DNA of 64,000 nucleotides. Origin: Poriferisodalis sp026713105 (GTDB lineage: Bacteria; Actinomycetota; Acidimicrobiia; Acidimicrobiales; Poriferisodalaceae). The stretch spans positions 2,418,001 through 2,482,000 of the forward strand of contig OZ220472.1 in assembly GCA_965115995.1 (NCBI GenBank). The letters are read 5' to 3'. The translations under genes and the position numbers were made by a program. Each line of letters begins with the position of its first letter. The first letter of the stretch is position 1. Positions 47,462 to 56,500 of the stretch are shown piece by piece. A model generated the notes under the pieces. It did no database searches and was not told where the DNA came from. It worked only from the letters and a program-made list of their open reading frames with translations.

Positions 47462-49206
47462 CAGGTGTCCACCCCCGAGTAGATGGCGCGCACGTGCGGG
47501 TCGGCCTCCACCTCGGCGACGTCGCCGTCGGCCAGCACCGCGCCGCGCGCCAGCACCGTGACCCGGTCTGCCACAGCCCGTATGAACGTCATGTCGTGCT
47601 CGACAATCACGATGGGGAGGCCGTGGCGAGCGTGCAAATCGCGCAGCAGCGCTGCCGCTTCCAGGCTCTCCGCGACCGTCATGCCCGCGGTGGGTTCGTC
47701 CAGCAGCAGGAGCCGGCAATTGCCCGCCAACGCCATCGCGACTTCAAGCCACTGCTTGTCGCCATGGGACAGGTCCCCTGCTCGGGCCCCGAGCCGCTCC
47801 CCGAGCCCAGTTCGTTCCAGGATCTCCGACGCCGCCGGCGGGATGGGAGCGTTCCAGCTCCTTCGCACGAGGCCCCACGGCGACGAGTCAGCTCCCCACG
47901 CGGCGATGGCCACATTGGTCGCGACGGAGAGGTCGTCGACGAGCTGCGGCGACTGGAACTTGCGGCTCACGCCGTTCCTCGCGAACTCCCAGGAGGGCTT
48001 GCCCGTGCACTCCTGGCCGAAGACGCGAACGGTGCCTGCCTGGCATCCCTGCTGACCGCACAGGATGTCGAGCAGCGTCGACTTGCCGGCACCGTTGGGA
48101 CCGATCAGGCACCGCAGCTCAGGCTCGTCCATCCGGAGAGTGAGACCGTCGATCAGGCGAAAGAACCCGAAGCTCTTGCGAACGTCGATGGCCTCGAAGA
48201 TCGCCCCGTCGTGTGGAGGGGCACCCGAGGGCTCTGCGTCGGCGGGGAGCAACGTGGGCTGGCGGCGGCGACCCGCGGAGCGCCCGGCGAGGCGTTGCAG
48301 GCTCGGGACCGCGCCGTCGGGCATCACGACCACGACGACCACGAAGATCACGCCGGTCGCGAGCGTCCAGTACTGCAGCCAGACATCGGCGAGCGTCGCC
48401 GAAGCGAAGTTGATCGCCAATGCGCCGATCACTGGCCCCACGATCGTGCCTCGACCCCCGACGAGGGTCCACAGCACCACGCTGGTCGCGAGCGTGAACC
48501 CGAAGATCTGAGGCGACACGAAGCCCGTGCGGTGCACGTAGAGCGCACCGGCAAATCCCGCGACGGCGCCGCCGACGGTGAACGCCCAGATCTTGCAGCG
48601 GACGGTGTCGTAGCCCAGTGCCTCCATGCGGCGCTCGTTGGACCGGATGCCGATCAGCACGGCGCCGATCGGGCGGCTGACCCCCACGCCGATGACGGTG
48701 ATCGCTGCCAGCGCAAGCACCGAGATCACGATGTCCTGTGCGGTGTCGCCGAGCTGTGTGCCGAACGCGCCGAGACGGGGAACGCCCGTCAGGCCGTTGA
48801 AGCCGCCGGTGACGTCCCGCCACTGCTCGGCGATCTGCTCCGCGGTCAGCGACAGCACCAGCGTCAGCAGCCCGATCACCACGGCCGTGGGCCGTCGCCG
48901 GAGCATGGCCACGCCGACACCCGCGGCGACAGCGGCGCCGATGCATGCCGCCACGATGAGCGCCCCGACGCTGAGCGACGGCGCGGCAAGGGCGATCTTG
49001 GCCGACGCATACGCGGCAATGCCGAAGGGCAGCAGTTGGCCCAACGAGAGGATGCCCGCGTATCCCCAGACGAAGTCGAGGCTTACCGCGAGGGCAGCGA
49101 ACACCAGGAATAGCGAGAGCTGACCGGCCCGGAAGCCGCCCAGCGCGACGCTCATCGCAGCGACAACGGCGGCGGAGAATGCTCCGGCGGCGAGTGCGCG
49201 TCTCAT
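47461..49206 (-). CDS. Permease-ATPase fusion (LivM/UrtC with LivG/UrtD)
   Basis: 581 residues from the ATG at 49206 (overlap with the upstream stop). Residues 1 to about 310 are a LivM/UrtC permease (LDFVWGYAGILSLGQLLPFG, GIRSNERRMEALGYD). A linker leads to an ATPase with GPNGAGKSTLLDIL, the signature region LSHGDKQWLEVAMAL and LLLLDEPTAGMT. The SHGxKQWLE sequence and WGYxGILSLG are characteristic of urea/amide (Urt/Fmd) transporters. No frame interruption is visible at the junction. Confidence 0.92.
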   Translation of the reverse strand: MRRALAAGAFSAAVVAAMSVALGGFRAGQLSLFLVFAALAVSLDFVWGYAGILSLGQLLPFGIAAYASAKIALAAPSLSVGALIVAACIGAAVAAGVGVAMLRRRPTAVVIGLLTLVLSLTAEQIAEQWRDVTGGFNGLTGVPRLGAFGTQLGDTAQDIVISVLALAAITVIGVGVSRPIGAVLIGIRSNERRMEALGYDTVRCKIWAFTVGGAVAGFAGALYVHRTGFVSPQIFGFTLATSVVLWTLVGGRGTIVGPVIGALAINFASATLADVWLQYWTLATGVIFVVVVVVMPDGAVPSLQRLAGRSAGRRRQPTLLPADAEPSGAPPHDGAIFEAIDVRKSFGFFRLIDGLTLRMDEPELRCLIGPNGAGKSTLLDILCGQQGCQAGTVRVFGQECTGKPSWEFARNGVSRKFQSPQLVDDLSVATNVAIAAWGADSSPWGLVRRSWNAPIPPAASEILERTGLGERLGARAGDLSHGDKQWLEVAMALAGNCRLLLLDEPTAGMTVAESLEAAALLRDLHARHGLPIVIVEHDMTFIRAVADRVTVLARGAVLADGDVAEVEADPHVRAIYSGVDT

Positions 49207-50057
49207 GCGGAGGCTCCCTCGACAGACACTCGCCGGAACTGCAGCACTGCCACGGCGAGACCCAGTGACGCGATCTGCGCCCACACGGCGTCGTAGAAGT
49301 GGATGACGCCGGTCTGAACGCTGGCAACGATGAGCGCTCCGACGGCGACGCCCCAGAGCTTGTTGAACCCGCCGACGATCACCACCAGGAACGCCCCCGG
49401 CAAGTACGCGAGACCCGCCTGGGGCTCGATCGCTCCGAGCGGGGCCACCAGCGCGCCGGCGATTCCTGCAGTGGCCGCGCCGATGCCGAAGGCGCACAGG
49501 TTGGCGATGCCGGTGCGGATGCCGGATGCCTCCGCGAGATCGCGGTCGGCGACGATTGCCCGGACGGTCAAGCCGAAACGCGACTTCGTGAATGCCAGCA
49601 GCGTCGCCACCACGACTGCGACGGCAAGGCCGATCAGCACGTAGCGGTAGGTCGGGAATAGGACGCCGAAGGCCCGCGTCGCGCCGGGCACGGGATTGGG
49701 CACGCCTCGGAAGTCCTTGGTGAAGACCAGTTCGGCCACCTGCCGAAGGCAGACCGACAGCCCGAAGGTGGCCAGGATCGTGACTTCCGGCTGGCGGTGA
49801 ATGCGACGGATCAGCGTGAGCTCGATAGCCCCGCCCAGCACGAACAGGACCACGGCGGCCAGCGGCACCGAGAGCCAGTGGCTGAAGCCGTTCGCATGCA
49901 CCACGTAGGAGACATATGCACCGATCATCACGAACTCGCCGTGCGCGAGGTTGATAATCCCCATCAGCCCGAAGACGATCCCCAGTCCAAGCGCGACGAC
50001 CCCAAGCGTCGCGAAGGTGCTCAGGCCGTTGAGCAGCTCGAGTGTCAGCGCGTCCAT
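49203..50057 (-). CDS. LivH/UrtB-type ABC permease
   Basis: 284 residues with about eight helices and the family loop FGLMGIINLAHGEFVMIGAY. A cytoplasmic loop, FGLTVRAIVADRDLAEASGI, contacts the ATPases. First membrane gene of the importer operon, overlapping the permease-ATPase fusion downstream. The 124-bp gap to the substrate-binding gene upstream holds a small transposon-like element. Confidence 0.92.
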   Translation of the reverse strand: MDALTLELLNGLSTFATLGVVALGLGIVFGLMGIINLAHGEFVMIGAYVSYVVHANGFSHWLSVPLAAVVLFVLGGAIELTLIRRIHRQPEVTILATFGLSVCLRQVAELVFTKDFRGVPNPVPGATRAFGVLFPTYRYVLIGLAVAVVVATLLAFTKSRFGLTVRAIVADRDLAEASGIRTGIANLCAFGIGAATAGIAGALVAPLGAIEPQAGLAYLPGAFLVVIVGGFNKLWGVAVGALIVASVQTGVIHFYDAVWAQIASLGLAVAVLQFRRVSVEGASA

Positions 50058-50070
50058 CGGATTGCGCTAA

Positions 50071-50181
50071 GAGGCTGAGCCGATAGGCGAAGCCGTGGCC
50101 CGAGCGGCCCGTGAGCGACAGCGAACAAGAGCGGGAAACAACTGGTGCGACAGCCGCAAGGTTCACCTATCCGCGCATGTT
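50071..50181. mobile_element. Non-autonomous element (MITE) with IS5-like ends
   Basis: About 111 bp without coding capacity. Left end GAGGCTGAGCCGATAGGCG; right end in reverse complement GAACATGCGCGGATAGGTG. Both resemble the ends of the IS at 36394-37361. The flanks are TAA (50068-50070) and TAG (50182-50184), close to the 3-bp TAA duplication of that IS. It lies between the substrate-binding protein gene and the permease gene and may affect their coupling. Confidence 0.65.
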
Positions 50182-51536
50182 CTAGGGAGTGCAGGTCTCG
50201 TCCGGCTCGACCGACGGGAACGACTGCACGATCAGCTGTGAGCCATCGGATTGGATCTCCGCCACGTAGATCGGCTGGGACAGGTGGCGGCTGCCGGTGA
50301 TCGCGATGTCTCCGGTCGGGGTCGACAGCGTCAGCCCTTCGAGCGCCGCGGCGACGGCCGCGGTCTCGGTGGTGCCCGCCGCATTCGCCGCTGCTGCGTA
50401 GAGCAACGCTGCGTCGTAGATGTGCGAGCTGAACGTCATGTGCGGCGGTGCATCGGCGCCGAACCGCTCGTAGTAACGGCGGACGAACTCGCTGTTCGCA
50501 GGGTTGTCGACCTCTTTGAAGTAGCCCAGCGTGACGCGCATGCCAGCCGTGACGACGGTCCCATCACTCCGAGGACGTTCTCCTCATAGATATTCGCCAG
50601 CCGACCGATGGCGTCCTGGCCGATGCCGAAGTCGACCGCTTGGGTCTCGAACGCGATCGCATCGCCGCCCACGAGGGCCGGGAAGATCAACTCCGCGCCG
50701 GAACCCGCGATCTGCTGCGCGACCGAGGAGAAATCCTGCGTTCCCAGCGGCACGTACTCCTCGCCCACAACCTCGCCGCCTGCGGCTTCGATGTACTGGC
50801 GTGCGAGCTCGAAGCTGCGGCGGGGCCACACGTAGTCGTTGCCGAGCAGGAACCACTTGCTGCCGCCGGTCTCGTCCATCATCCACGGGATGACCGGTGC
50901 GAGCTGTTGGCTCGGCACCTCACCGGTGTTGAACATCACCGCCGAGCACTCACCGCCCTCGTACAGCGCCGTATAGATGTACAGCACGCCGGCGTCTTCT
51001 GCGAGCGGCTTGGCAGCCTCGCGGGTGGCGCTGGAATGGGTGCCGAGCACCACGTCGACACCGTCCGATTCGATGAGCTGCTCCATCGCTTGGCGGCCGA
51101 TCGCAGGATCGGTGGCGTCGTCGGCGAGATAGGTCTCGACAGGGCGACCGTTGATGCCGCCGGCGGCGTTGATGTCCTCTTCGATGAACTCTGCGATGTT
51201 GGCGGTGGGCTGGCCGAAGATGCCCGCCGGCCCGCTGTTGGAGAACAGGATCCCGATGCGCACGGGCTCCCCCGACGGTGCCGCCGGCTCATCGGGCTCC
51301 GCCGCGTCAGCCGCTTCGGTCGTCGCCGGCGCCGAGTCGGGTTCGGGTTCGGTCGCCGGCTCTGTGCTGGCGGGGCCGTCGTCGGCAGCGGGCGCGGCCG
51401 TGGCGCTCGCCGGCTCGGCCTCGGCAGGATCGTCGTCGCTCGTACCGCAAGCGGCAGCGATCATCGAGATCAGCGCAATCAACATGACCGCCGTGCGCCC
51501 CGATGACCGCGTGAGTCGGCTCCGTCGCTGTCCCAT
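50182..51536 (-). pseudogene. Urea/amide-type substrate-binding lipoprotein with a frameshift
   Basis: Starts at the ATG at 51536 with a lipoprotein signal (AVMLIALISMIAAACG) and an acidic Ala/Glu-rich linker. The Peripla_BP_6 fold follows (IGILFSNSGPAGIFGQPTAN, DDATDPAIGRQAMEQLI, LLGNDYVWPRRS). One base is missing near 50559-50563 (coding strand GTGATGGGACC where GTGATGGGGACC would keep frame). The rest (MRVTLGYFKEVDNPANSEF to the end) is intact in the next frame. The span is 1355 bp, one short of 452 codons. This is either a real inactivating deletion or a base-call error in a short G run. Confidence 0.85.
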
Positions 51537-51563
51537 GTCCCGGCCCCCTATATGTGAGTAGTT

Positions 51564-51585
51564 GTTGACATATTGTCTTGTCAAC
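51564..51585. promoter_or_regulatory. Operator-like inverted repeat upstream of the binding-protein gene
   Basis: GTTGACA (51564-51570) and TGTCAAC (51579-51585) form a perfect 7-bp inverted repeat with an 8-bp spacer, 28 bp before the lipoprotein ATG. On the coding strand it contains a TTGACA that could be a -35 box. It is a plausible binding site for the neighbouring ArsR protein. Confidence 0.55.
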
Positions 51586-51605
51586 AGGGTCCGGGTCAAG
51601 CGCGG

Positions 51606-53045
51606 TCAAGGAGAAGGGCCTGCCACGGGAAGTTCGTCCAGCACCTTGATGCCCGACGGCGTCGCCTCCCCCAGCAGCAACGACTCCAGCGTTCCGCCGC
51701 GGCCGCAGCGCCTCGGGCCACGGAAGCCAGGCGTGCGAAGCCCTCCGAGGAAAGCGCTCGGCTCGATGCCGCCGCCGGAGCGGCATGCGCTGGCCCACGT
51801 GTGGATGGCTTCGTACACCCCTTCTGCTGCCGCCGAAACAGGTGGCGAGCACCGACCGAAGCGCTCTTCATAGCGCCGCAGGAACTCATGGTTCTCGACG
51901 GTGTCCATCGCAGCGAAGTACCCGAGGGCATTCCAGATGCCCACCCCCGACGGGCCCAAGTGCTCGACGACGGCGTCGTCCATGAGCGGCGCGAACGTGC
52001 GCGTCGTGCCGCGCAGCCCCGATGCCGAGAATTCGCTCTCGAAGCGGACGTGGTCCTGCCCGACGAAGCTCGAGACGATGTGGTCGGTGCCGCATTCACC
52101 AATAGCGGCAATCACCGGCGCAAAATCCTGGGTGCCCAGTGGCACGTAGCCCTCGCCCGTGACCGTGCCGCCCATGCGCTCGATCACCTCGCGTGCGGAA
52201 GCCCCGATCGCCCGGGGCCACGAGTAGTCGTTTCCGGTGAGGAACCAGCGAGTACCGCCGGTTGCCTCGGCCATCAGCGGCAGGGCCCGGTGAAGCTGGT
52301 CGAGGGGTCGTTCGCCGAACCGGACCAGCAGCGGATGGGTGGCGGCCGCTTCGCTGGTCGGCGTGTAGAGGTAGGGAATCCCGTCGGCGATGGCCATCGG
52401 CGAGGTGGCGGCATAGGTCGCGGACGAGTGCATGCCGACGACCGCCGCCAGGCCCGGCACCCCGCAGAGGCGGCTCATCGCGATCACGCCGATGCCGGGA
52501 TCGGTGGCATCGTCTGCCACGACGAGCCGTACGTCACGACCCAGCATTCCGCCGTCGGCGTTGATCTCGTCGACGGCGAGCTGCGCGCAGTTCACCGTGG
52601 AGCGCCCCAGGATTCCGGCGCTGCCCGACAGCGACGTCAGCAGGCCGAGGGGTACCTCCCAGTCCTCGACATCGGCGCAGGAATGGAGTCCGAAGTCGGC
52701 GCCGAGGCGCACGAGCTCCCGATCGTCGATGGTGACGCGGATGCGCAGGCGAGTGCCGCCGTCGCTGAGCGCATCGAGTTGACACACCACACGGCCCGCC
52801 CACGGCGTCTCGTGCACGAGATCGATCCGGCGCCCGGGCGTACAGCGCTGGACTCTCGCCGTTCCCGGCGCACGTGCCCCCTCGCCGAGCGGGAGCGTAA
52901 GACGCACGAGGGCACCGGGCTGGAGGGCATCGGCTTCCGAGCCGAACAGCCAGCCCAGCGACGGATCGCCCGAGCCGAACAGCGCGAACAGCTCGCTCGG
53001 GCACGCCTCGAGGCGGGCCTCGCTGCGGAGAACGAGCTCAGCCAT
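51606..53045 (-). CDS. Cytosolic SRPBCC-AmiC-like fusion, probable amide sensor
   Basis: 479 residues with no signal peptide or lipobox. Residues 1-125 look like an SRPBCC/AHSA1 (START-like) domain (LEACPSELFALFGSGDPSLG, DALQPGALVRLTLP, GRRIDLVHETPWAG, TRLRIRVTID). From about residue 130 it is a Peripla_BP_6 protein (LLTSLSGSAGILGRST, DDATDPGIGVIAMSRL, LTGNDYSWPRA), close to the transporter's own binding protein. Pseudomonas AmiC is a precedent for a cytosolic binding protein acting as amide sensor. An ArsR gene lies 10 bp upstream, so sensor and repressor are probably made together. The fusion itself is not familiar to me. Confidence 0.75.
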   Translation of the reverse strand: MAELVLRSEARLEACPSELFALFGSGDPSLGWLFGSEADALQPGALVRLTLPLGEGARAPGTARVQRCTPGRRIDLVHETPWAGRVVCQLDALSDGGTRLRIRVTIDDRELVRLGADFGLHSCADVEDWEVPLGLLTSLSGSAGILGRSTVNCAQLAVDEINADGGMLGRDVRLVVADDATDPGIGVIAMSRLCGVPGLAAVVGMHSSATYAATSPMAIADGIPYLYTPTSEAAATHPLLVRFGERPLDQLHRALPLMAEATGGTRWFLTGNDYSWPRAIGASAREVIERMGGTVTGEGYVPLGTQDFAPVIAAIGECGTDHIVSSFVGQDHVRFESEFSASGLRGTTRTFAPLMDDAVVEHLGPSGVGIWNALGYFAAMDTVENHEFLRRYEERFGRCSPPVSAAAEGVYEAIHTWASACRSGGGIEPSAFLGGLRTPGFRGPRRCGRGGTLESLLLGEATPSGIKVLDELPVAGPSP

Positions 53046-53055
53046 GCCAGCGCGG

Positions 53056-53418
53056 CTAGGCGCTCAGCTCCTCGTCTCGCTGGACCGTGTTGCCGGCTGC
53101 CGCCACCGCTTCGGTCATTGCCGCGGAAAGCTGGTCGAGCGAGTTCTGGTACACGGAGGCGAGGAAGGCCACCACCGTGTCGGCTGGCGTCGAGGTGAGC
53201 GAGTAGTGCCGGTAGCGGCCGTCTCGGCGTTCGGTGATCAGGCCCGCGAGACGCAGGATGCGCAGGTGCGAGGAAACGGCCGTCCGACCGACTCCGTCGA
53301 ATCGTGAGGCGATCTCCCCCACCGTGAGCTCGCCGTGCTCCCCGATCAAGCCCAAGATGGCCCGACGCGTCTGGTCGGCCAGAGCAGAGAAAGTGGCATC
53401 GCTGGTGGGATCGGTCAT
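53056..53418 (-). CDS. ArsR-family winged-helix repressor
   Basis: 120 residues: FSALADQTRRAILGLI, then the recognition helix region VGEIASRFDGVGRTAVSSHLRILRLAGLI and the wing TERRDGRYRHYSL. No CxC metal motif of the ArsR/SmtB sensors is seen, so ligand sensing may reside elsewhere. ArsR genes are often paired with free SRPBCC/AHSA1 genes; here that domain is fused to a binding protein in the next gene. It is first gene of the amide-module strand and likely autoregulated. Confidence 0.9.
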   Translation of the reverse strand: MTDPTSDATFSALADQTRRAILGLIGEHGELTVGEIASRFDGVGRTAVSSHLRILRLAGLITERRDGRYRHYSLTSTPADTVVAFLASVYQNSLDQLSAAMTEAVAAAGNTVQRDEELSA

Positions 53419-53446
53419 GAGCGCGCCCGCACTGTTGAGAGATGAC

Positions 53447-53468
53447 TGTGAGTCAATATCTGTTCACA
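53447..53468. promoter_or_regulatory. Operator-like dyad upstream of the ArsR gene
   Basis: A 22-bp imperfect palindrome with outer arms TGTGA (53447-53451) and TCACA (53464-53468), centred on an AT-rich AATATC core, about 30 bp upstream of the ArsR start codon. ArsR proteins bind such AT-centred dyads. Its sequence differs from the 51564-51585 repeat. Confidence 0.5.
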
Positions 53469-53569
53469 CATAGTGCCATACCGCTGTCGCGAGCCGACGC
53501 GGAGGCACGAGGGCGGTCGGGCGAAAGGCCGCTCAGGGACAGCGGCCCGTCCCGCGGCACCTCGTCAGC

Positions 53570-56500
53570 TCAGCCTGTGGGGGTTATGGAGGCCGTCTGT
53601 GACCAGCGGCCCTTACCTTGTCCGTTCTCCGCCCGCACCCGCACTTCGTACTTGGTGCCATTGACGAGGGATGTGATGGTCGCGGTGGTACCGGTGACCG
53701 AATTGCTGAATTCCGTCCAACTCGGCGCGCACGTAATCGGTGTCCCCGCGCACGCCCGGTAGTCCACTGTGTAGTAGGTAATCGGGGAATGGCGTTGGTT
53801 GGGTGCTGACCACGTCGCGGTGATCTGGCCACTGCCAGCAGTCGTCAGCCGAAGATTCGAAGGTCGATCCGGCCCCCCCGGCTGGTTGTTCGTTCCCGCG
53901 TCCGCCCGGTCGCTCTCGCCATGGTTCTTGCTGGTGGTACTCAGCGCGACGGCGTACGGCCTGGCGTTGGTAAGCCCACTGATCGATCTAGACCTCGCGC
54001 TGGCACTGGCGTTCGTCGACTTCCAGTTGGAGCTGGCGGCGTCACTACAACCACCGGTAGCGGTGGTATCGCAGTACCACACCTTGAACCCGGTCACCGT
54101 TGCGCCGTTCGAGTTGGGCGTCCCCCACGACACGATCAACTGCCCATTGCCGGACGCGACGTCGATAGTCGTCGTCTCCGGCGCATCGGGCGTGCCCACC
54201 GGTATGGCCGTGACTATCGATGACCATGAGCTGAAACTGTCGGTTCCAAGGGCATTGTTCTTGGCCCGCAGTCGCACTTGGTACGCGGTGCCATTATCGA
54301 GACCGGTGATGCTAGAGGTCCTGTCTGTGGACGAAGGAGTCTCAGATTCCCACGTCGGCGCCCAATCGTCTTCTGTCGGGTTGGACGCACACGTCGTTGG
54401 CGTGGCCGTACACGCCCGATACTGAAGTTCATACCCCGTAATGGGTGAACCGTTGTCCCAAGGTTCGATCCAATCCACCCGTAGCACCGTGCCCTTGTGC
54501 TCGTCTGCCGGAGCCGAGCTCGGGTCGACCGAGATGACCCTGGGCGTTGAGGGCTGTGCAGGAGCGTCAACCGGCGTAGCGGACTGGGCCGCTGACCACG
54601 GCCCAATGCCGTTGTCGTTCCTAGCCCGTACCCGCACCTGATATCGGGTGCCATTGGTCAGGTCACCCAAGGTTGTTTGCGTGCCAGAGAGGGTGCGCTC
54701 TTGCCAGATACCCCATGTCGGCTCCGGATCGTCATTACCGGAGGGGCAGGTCTTGTCCGCAGCCGTACACGCCCGGTACGCCACCACATAGCTCCTGACC
54801 GCCGAGCCGTTGTCGTTGGCAGGCGGCGTCCATGCGACATTGATCTGCCGAGGTTGCGAGGTCACCTGACTCGACTGCAGATTGGGAGCATCAGGCACTG
54901 CCGCCGGAATGGCGGACACGACACTTGACCAATCACTCTTGATCGTGCCCCGACTGGCCCGCACACGCACCTGGTACTTGGTGCCATCGGTCAAGCGGGA
55001 GATTGTCACTGTGTTGTCGCGCGGCGCATCGCTGCTCCGTGCCCAGCTGCCCCACGTCGCATTGGCCACGCAAGTCAACGGTGTGGAAATGCACGCCTGA
55101 AACTCCACCTCGTAGGTCACGTCGGAATCAGCAGACGACGAAGTGGCCCATGAAACGTCCAGCCCTCCGTGCCTTACGTCCAGTGTCAGGCCGGTCGGTT
55201 TAGCAGGCCCCGCGACGGGCGTCTTCGTCGCAGACTCGGACCACGGCCCTAGGCCGTTGGCATTGCGAGCCTGCACGCGTACTTGGTACGCAGTGCCATT
55301 GGTCAAACCGCTGACATCGGTTGACAATGGCGAAGCCGAGACGCTGCGCGTCCCCCAATTGCCCCATGTCGGCTCCGGATCGTTATTGCCGGAGGGGCAG
55401 GTCTTGTCCGCAGCCGTACACGCCCGGTACGCCACCACATAGCCGGTGATCGCCGAACCGTTATCCGTCGCTGCATCCCACGAGACGCCGAGCTTCCGAT
55501 CGCCTACCGTTAGGGTCAGCACCTCGGGAGCGTCGGGCGCCGCCGCTGGCGTGCCCGACGCGAGCGGCGAGGACCATTGACCAGAGCCTGCGTCGGTATG
55601 TGCGCGCACCCGCACCCTGTAGCTCGTGTCGTTAGCCAAACCGGATATCAGGTGCGTGATCTGGGTAACTGCAGCATCGTCTGTGTGGGCGCCGTCGTTG
55701 AAACCGCCATCACTCCAGTTGCTTTCGACCGTGCAGTCTGCGCTGCTAATGCAGGATTCGACGTCGTAGCCCGTAATGGGCGAACCGTTGTCCGATGGTC
55801 GGGTCCATGTAACGGCCAAACCACTGTTGCGTGATTCGACGGTTCGAATGGTTGGCCTAGCCGGCAATCCGCGCGGCACCTTCTTCTCAGAGACGGAGGA
55901 CCACGGTCCTAGACCATTGCTGATGCGAGCCCGCACCTGCATCTGGTACGCCGTGCCATTGGCCAGACCAGTGATTTCGGTTGGCGATGACGTCTCCGAA
56001 AGGTTGCGCGTTGTCCATCTTCCCCATGTCGGCGTCGGATCGTCATCCCCATCGGGGCAGGTCTTGTCTCTTGCCGTACACGCTCGGTACGCCAAGACAT
56101 AACCGGTGATGGTCGTGCCGTTGTCAAAGGGCGCATCCCACGAGACGCCGAGCTTCCGATCGCCGAATTCCAAGATTGGCGCAGCGGGTGCATCAGGCAG
56201 CTGCGCCGGCCTGCCCGTGGCCGGCGAGGACCATGAACCCTTCTCCACCGTCGTGGCCGGGGGGATGCTGTAAGCAACGCGCACCCGCACCTGATACGAG
56301 GTGCCGTTGGTCAGGGGCTCGATGTCCAATGTCGTGCTATCCGCTCCGCTAACTGCAGTACCTGCCGTTGGCGTCCAGTTGGACTCTGTGCTGCAACCTC
56401 CGGTTGCGGTCGTGTCGCAATGCTGCACGTCGTAGCCCGAGATCGTTGCTCCGTTGGATGCGGGTCGAGCCCACGAGACGGACAGTCTCATGTGGCCTGG

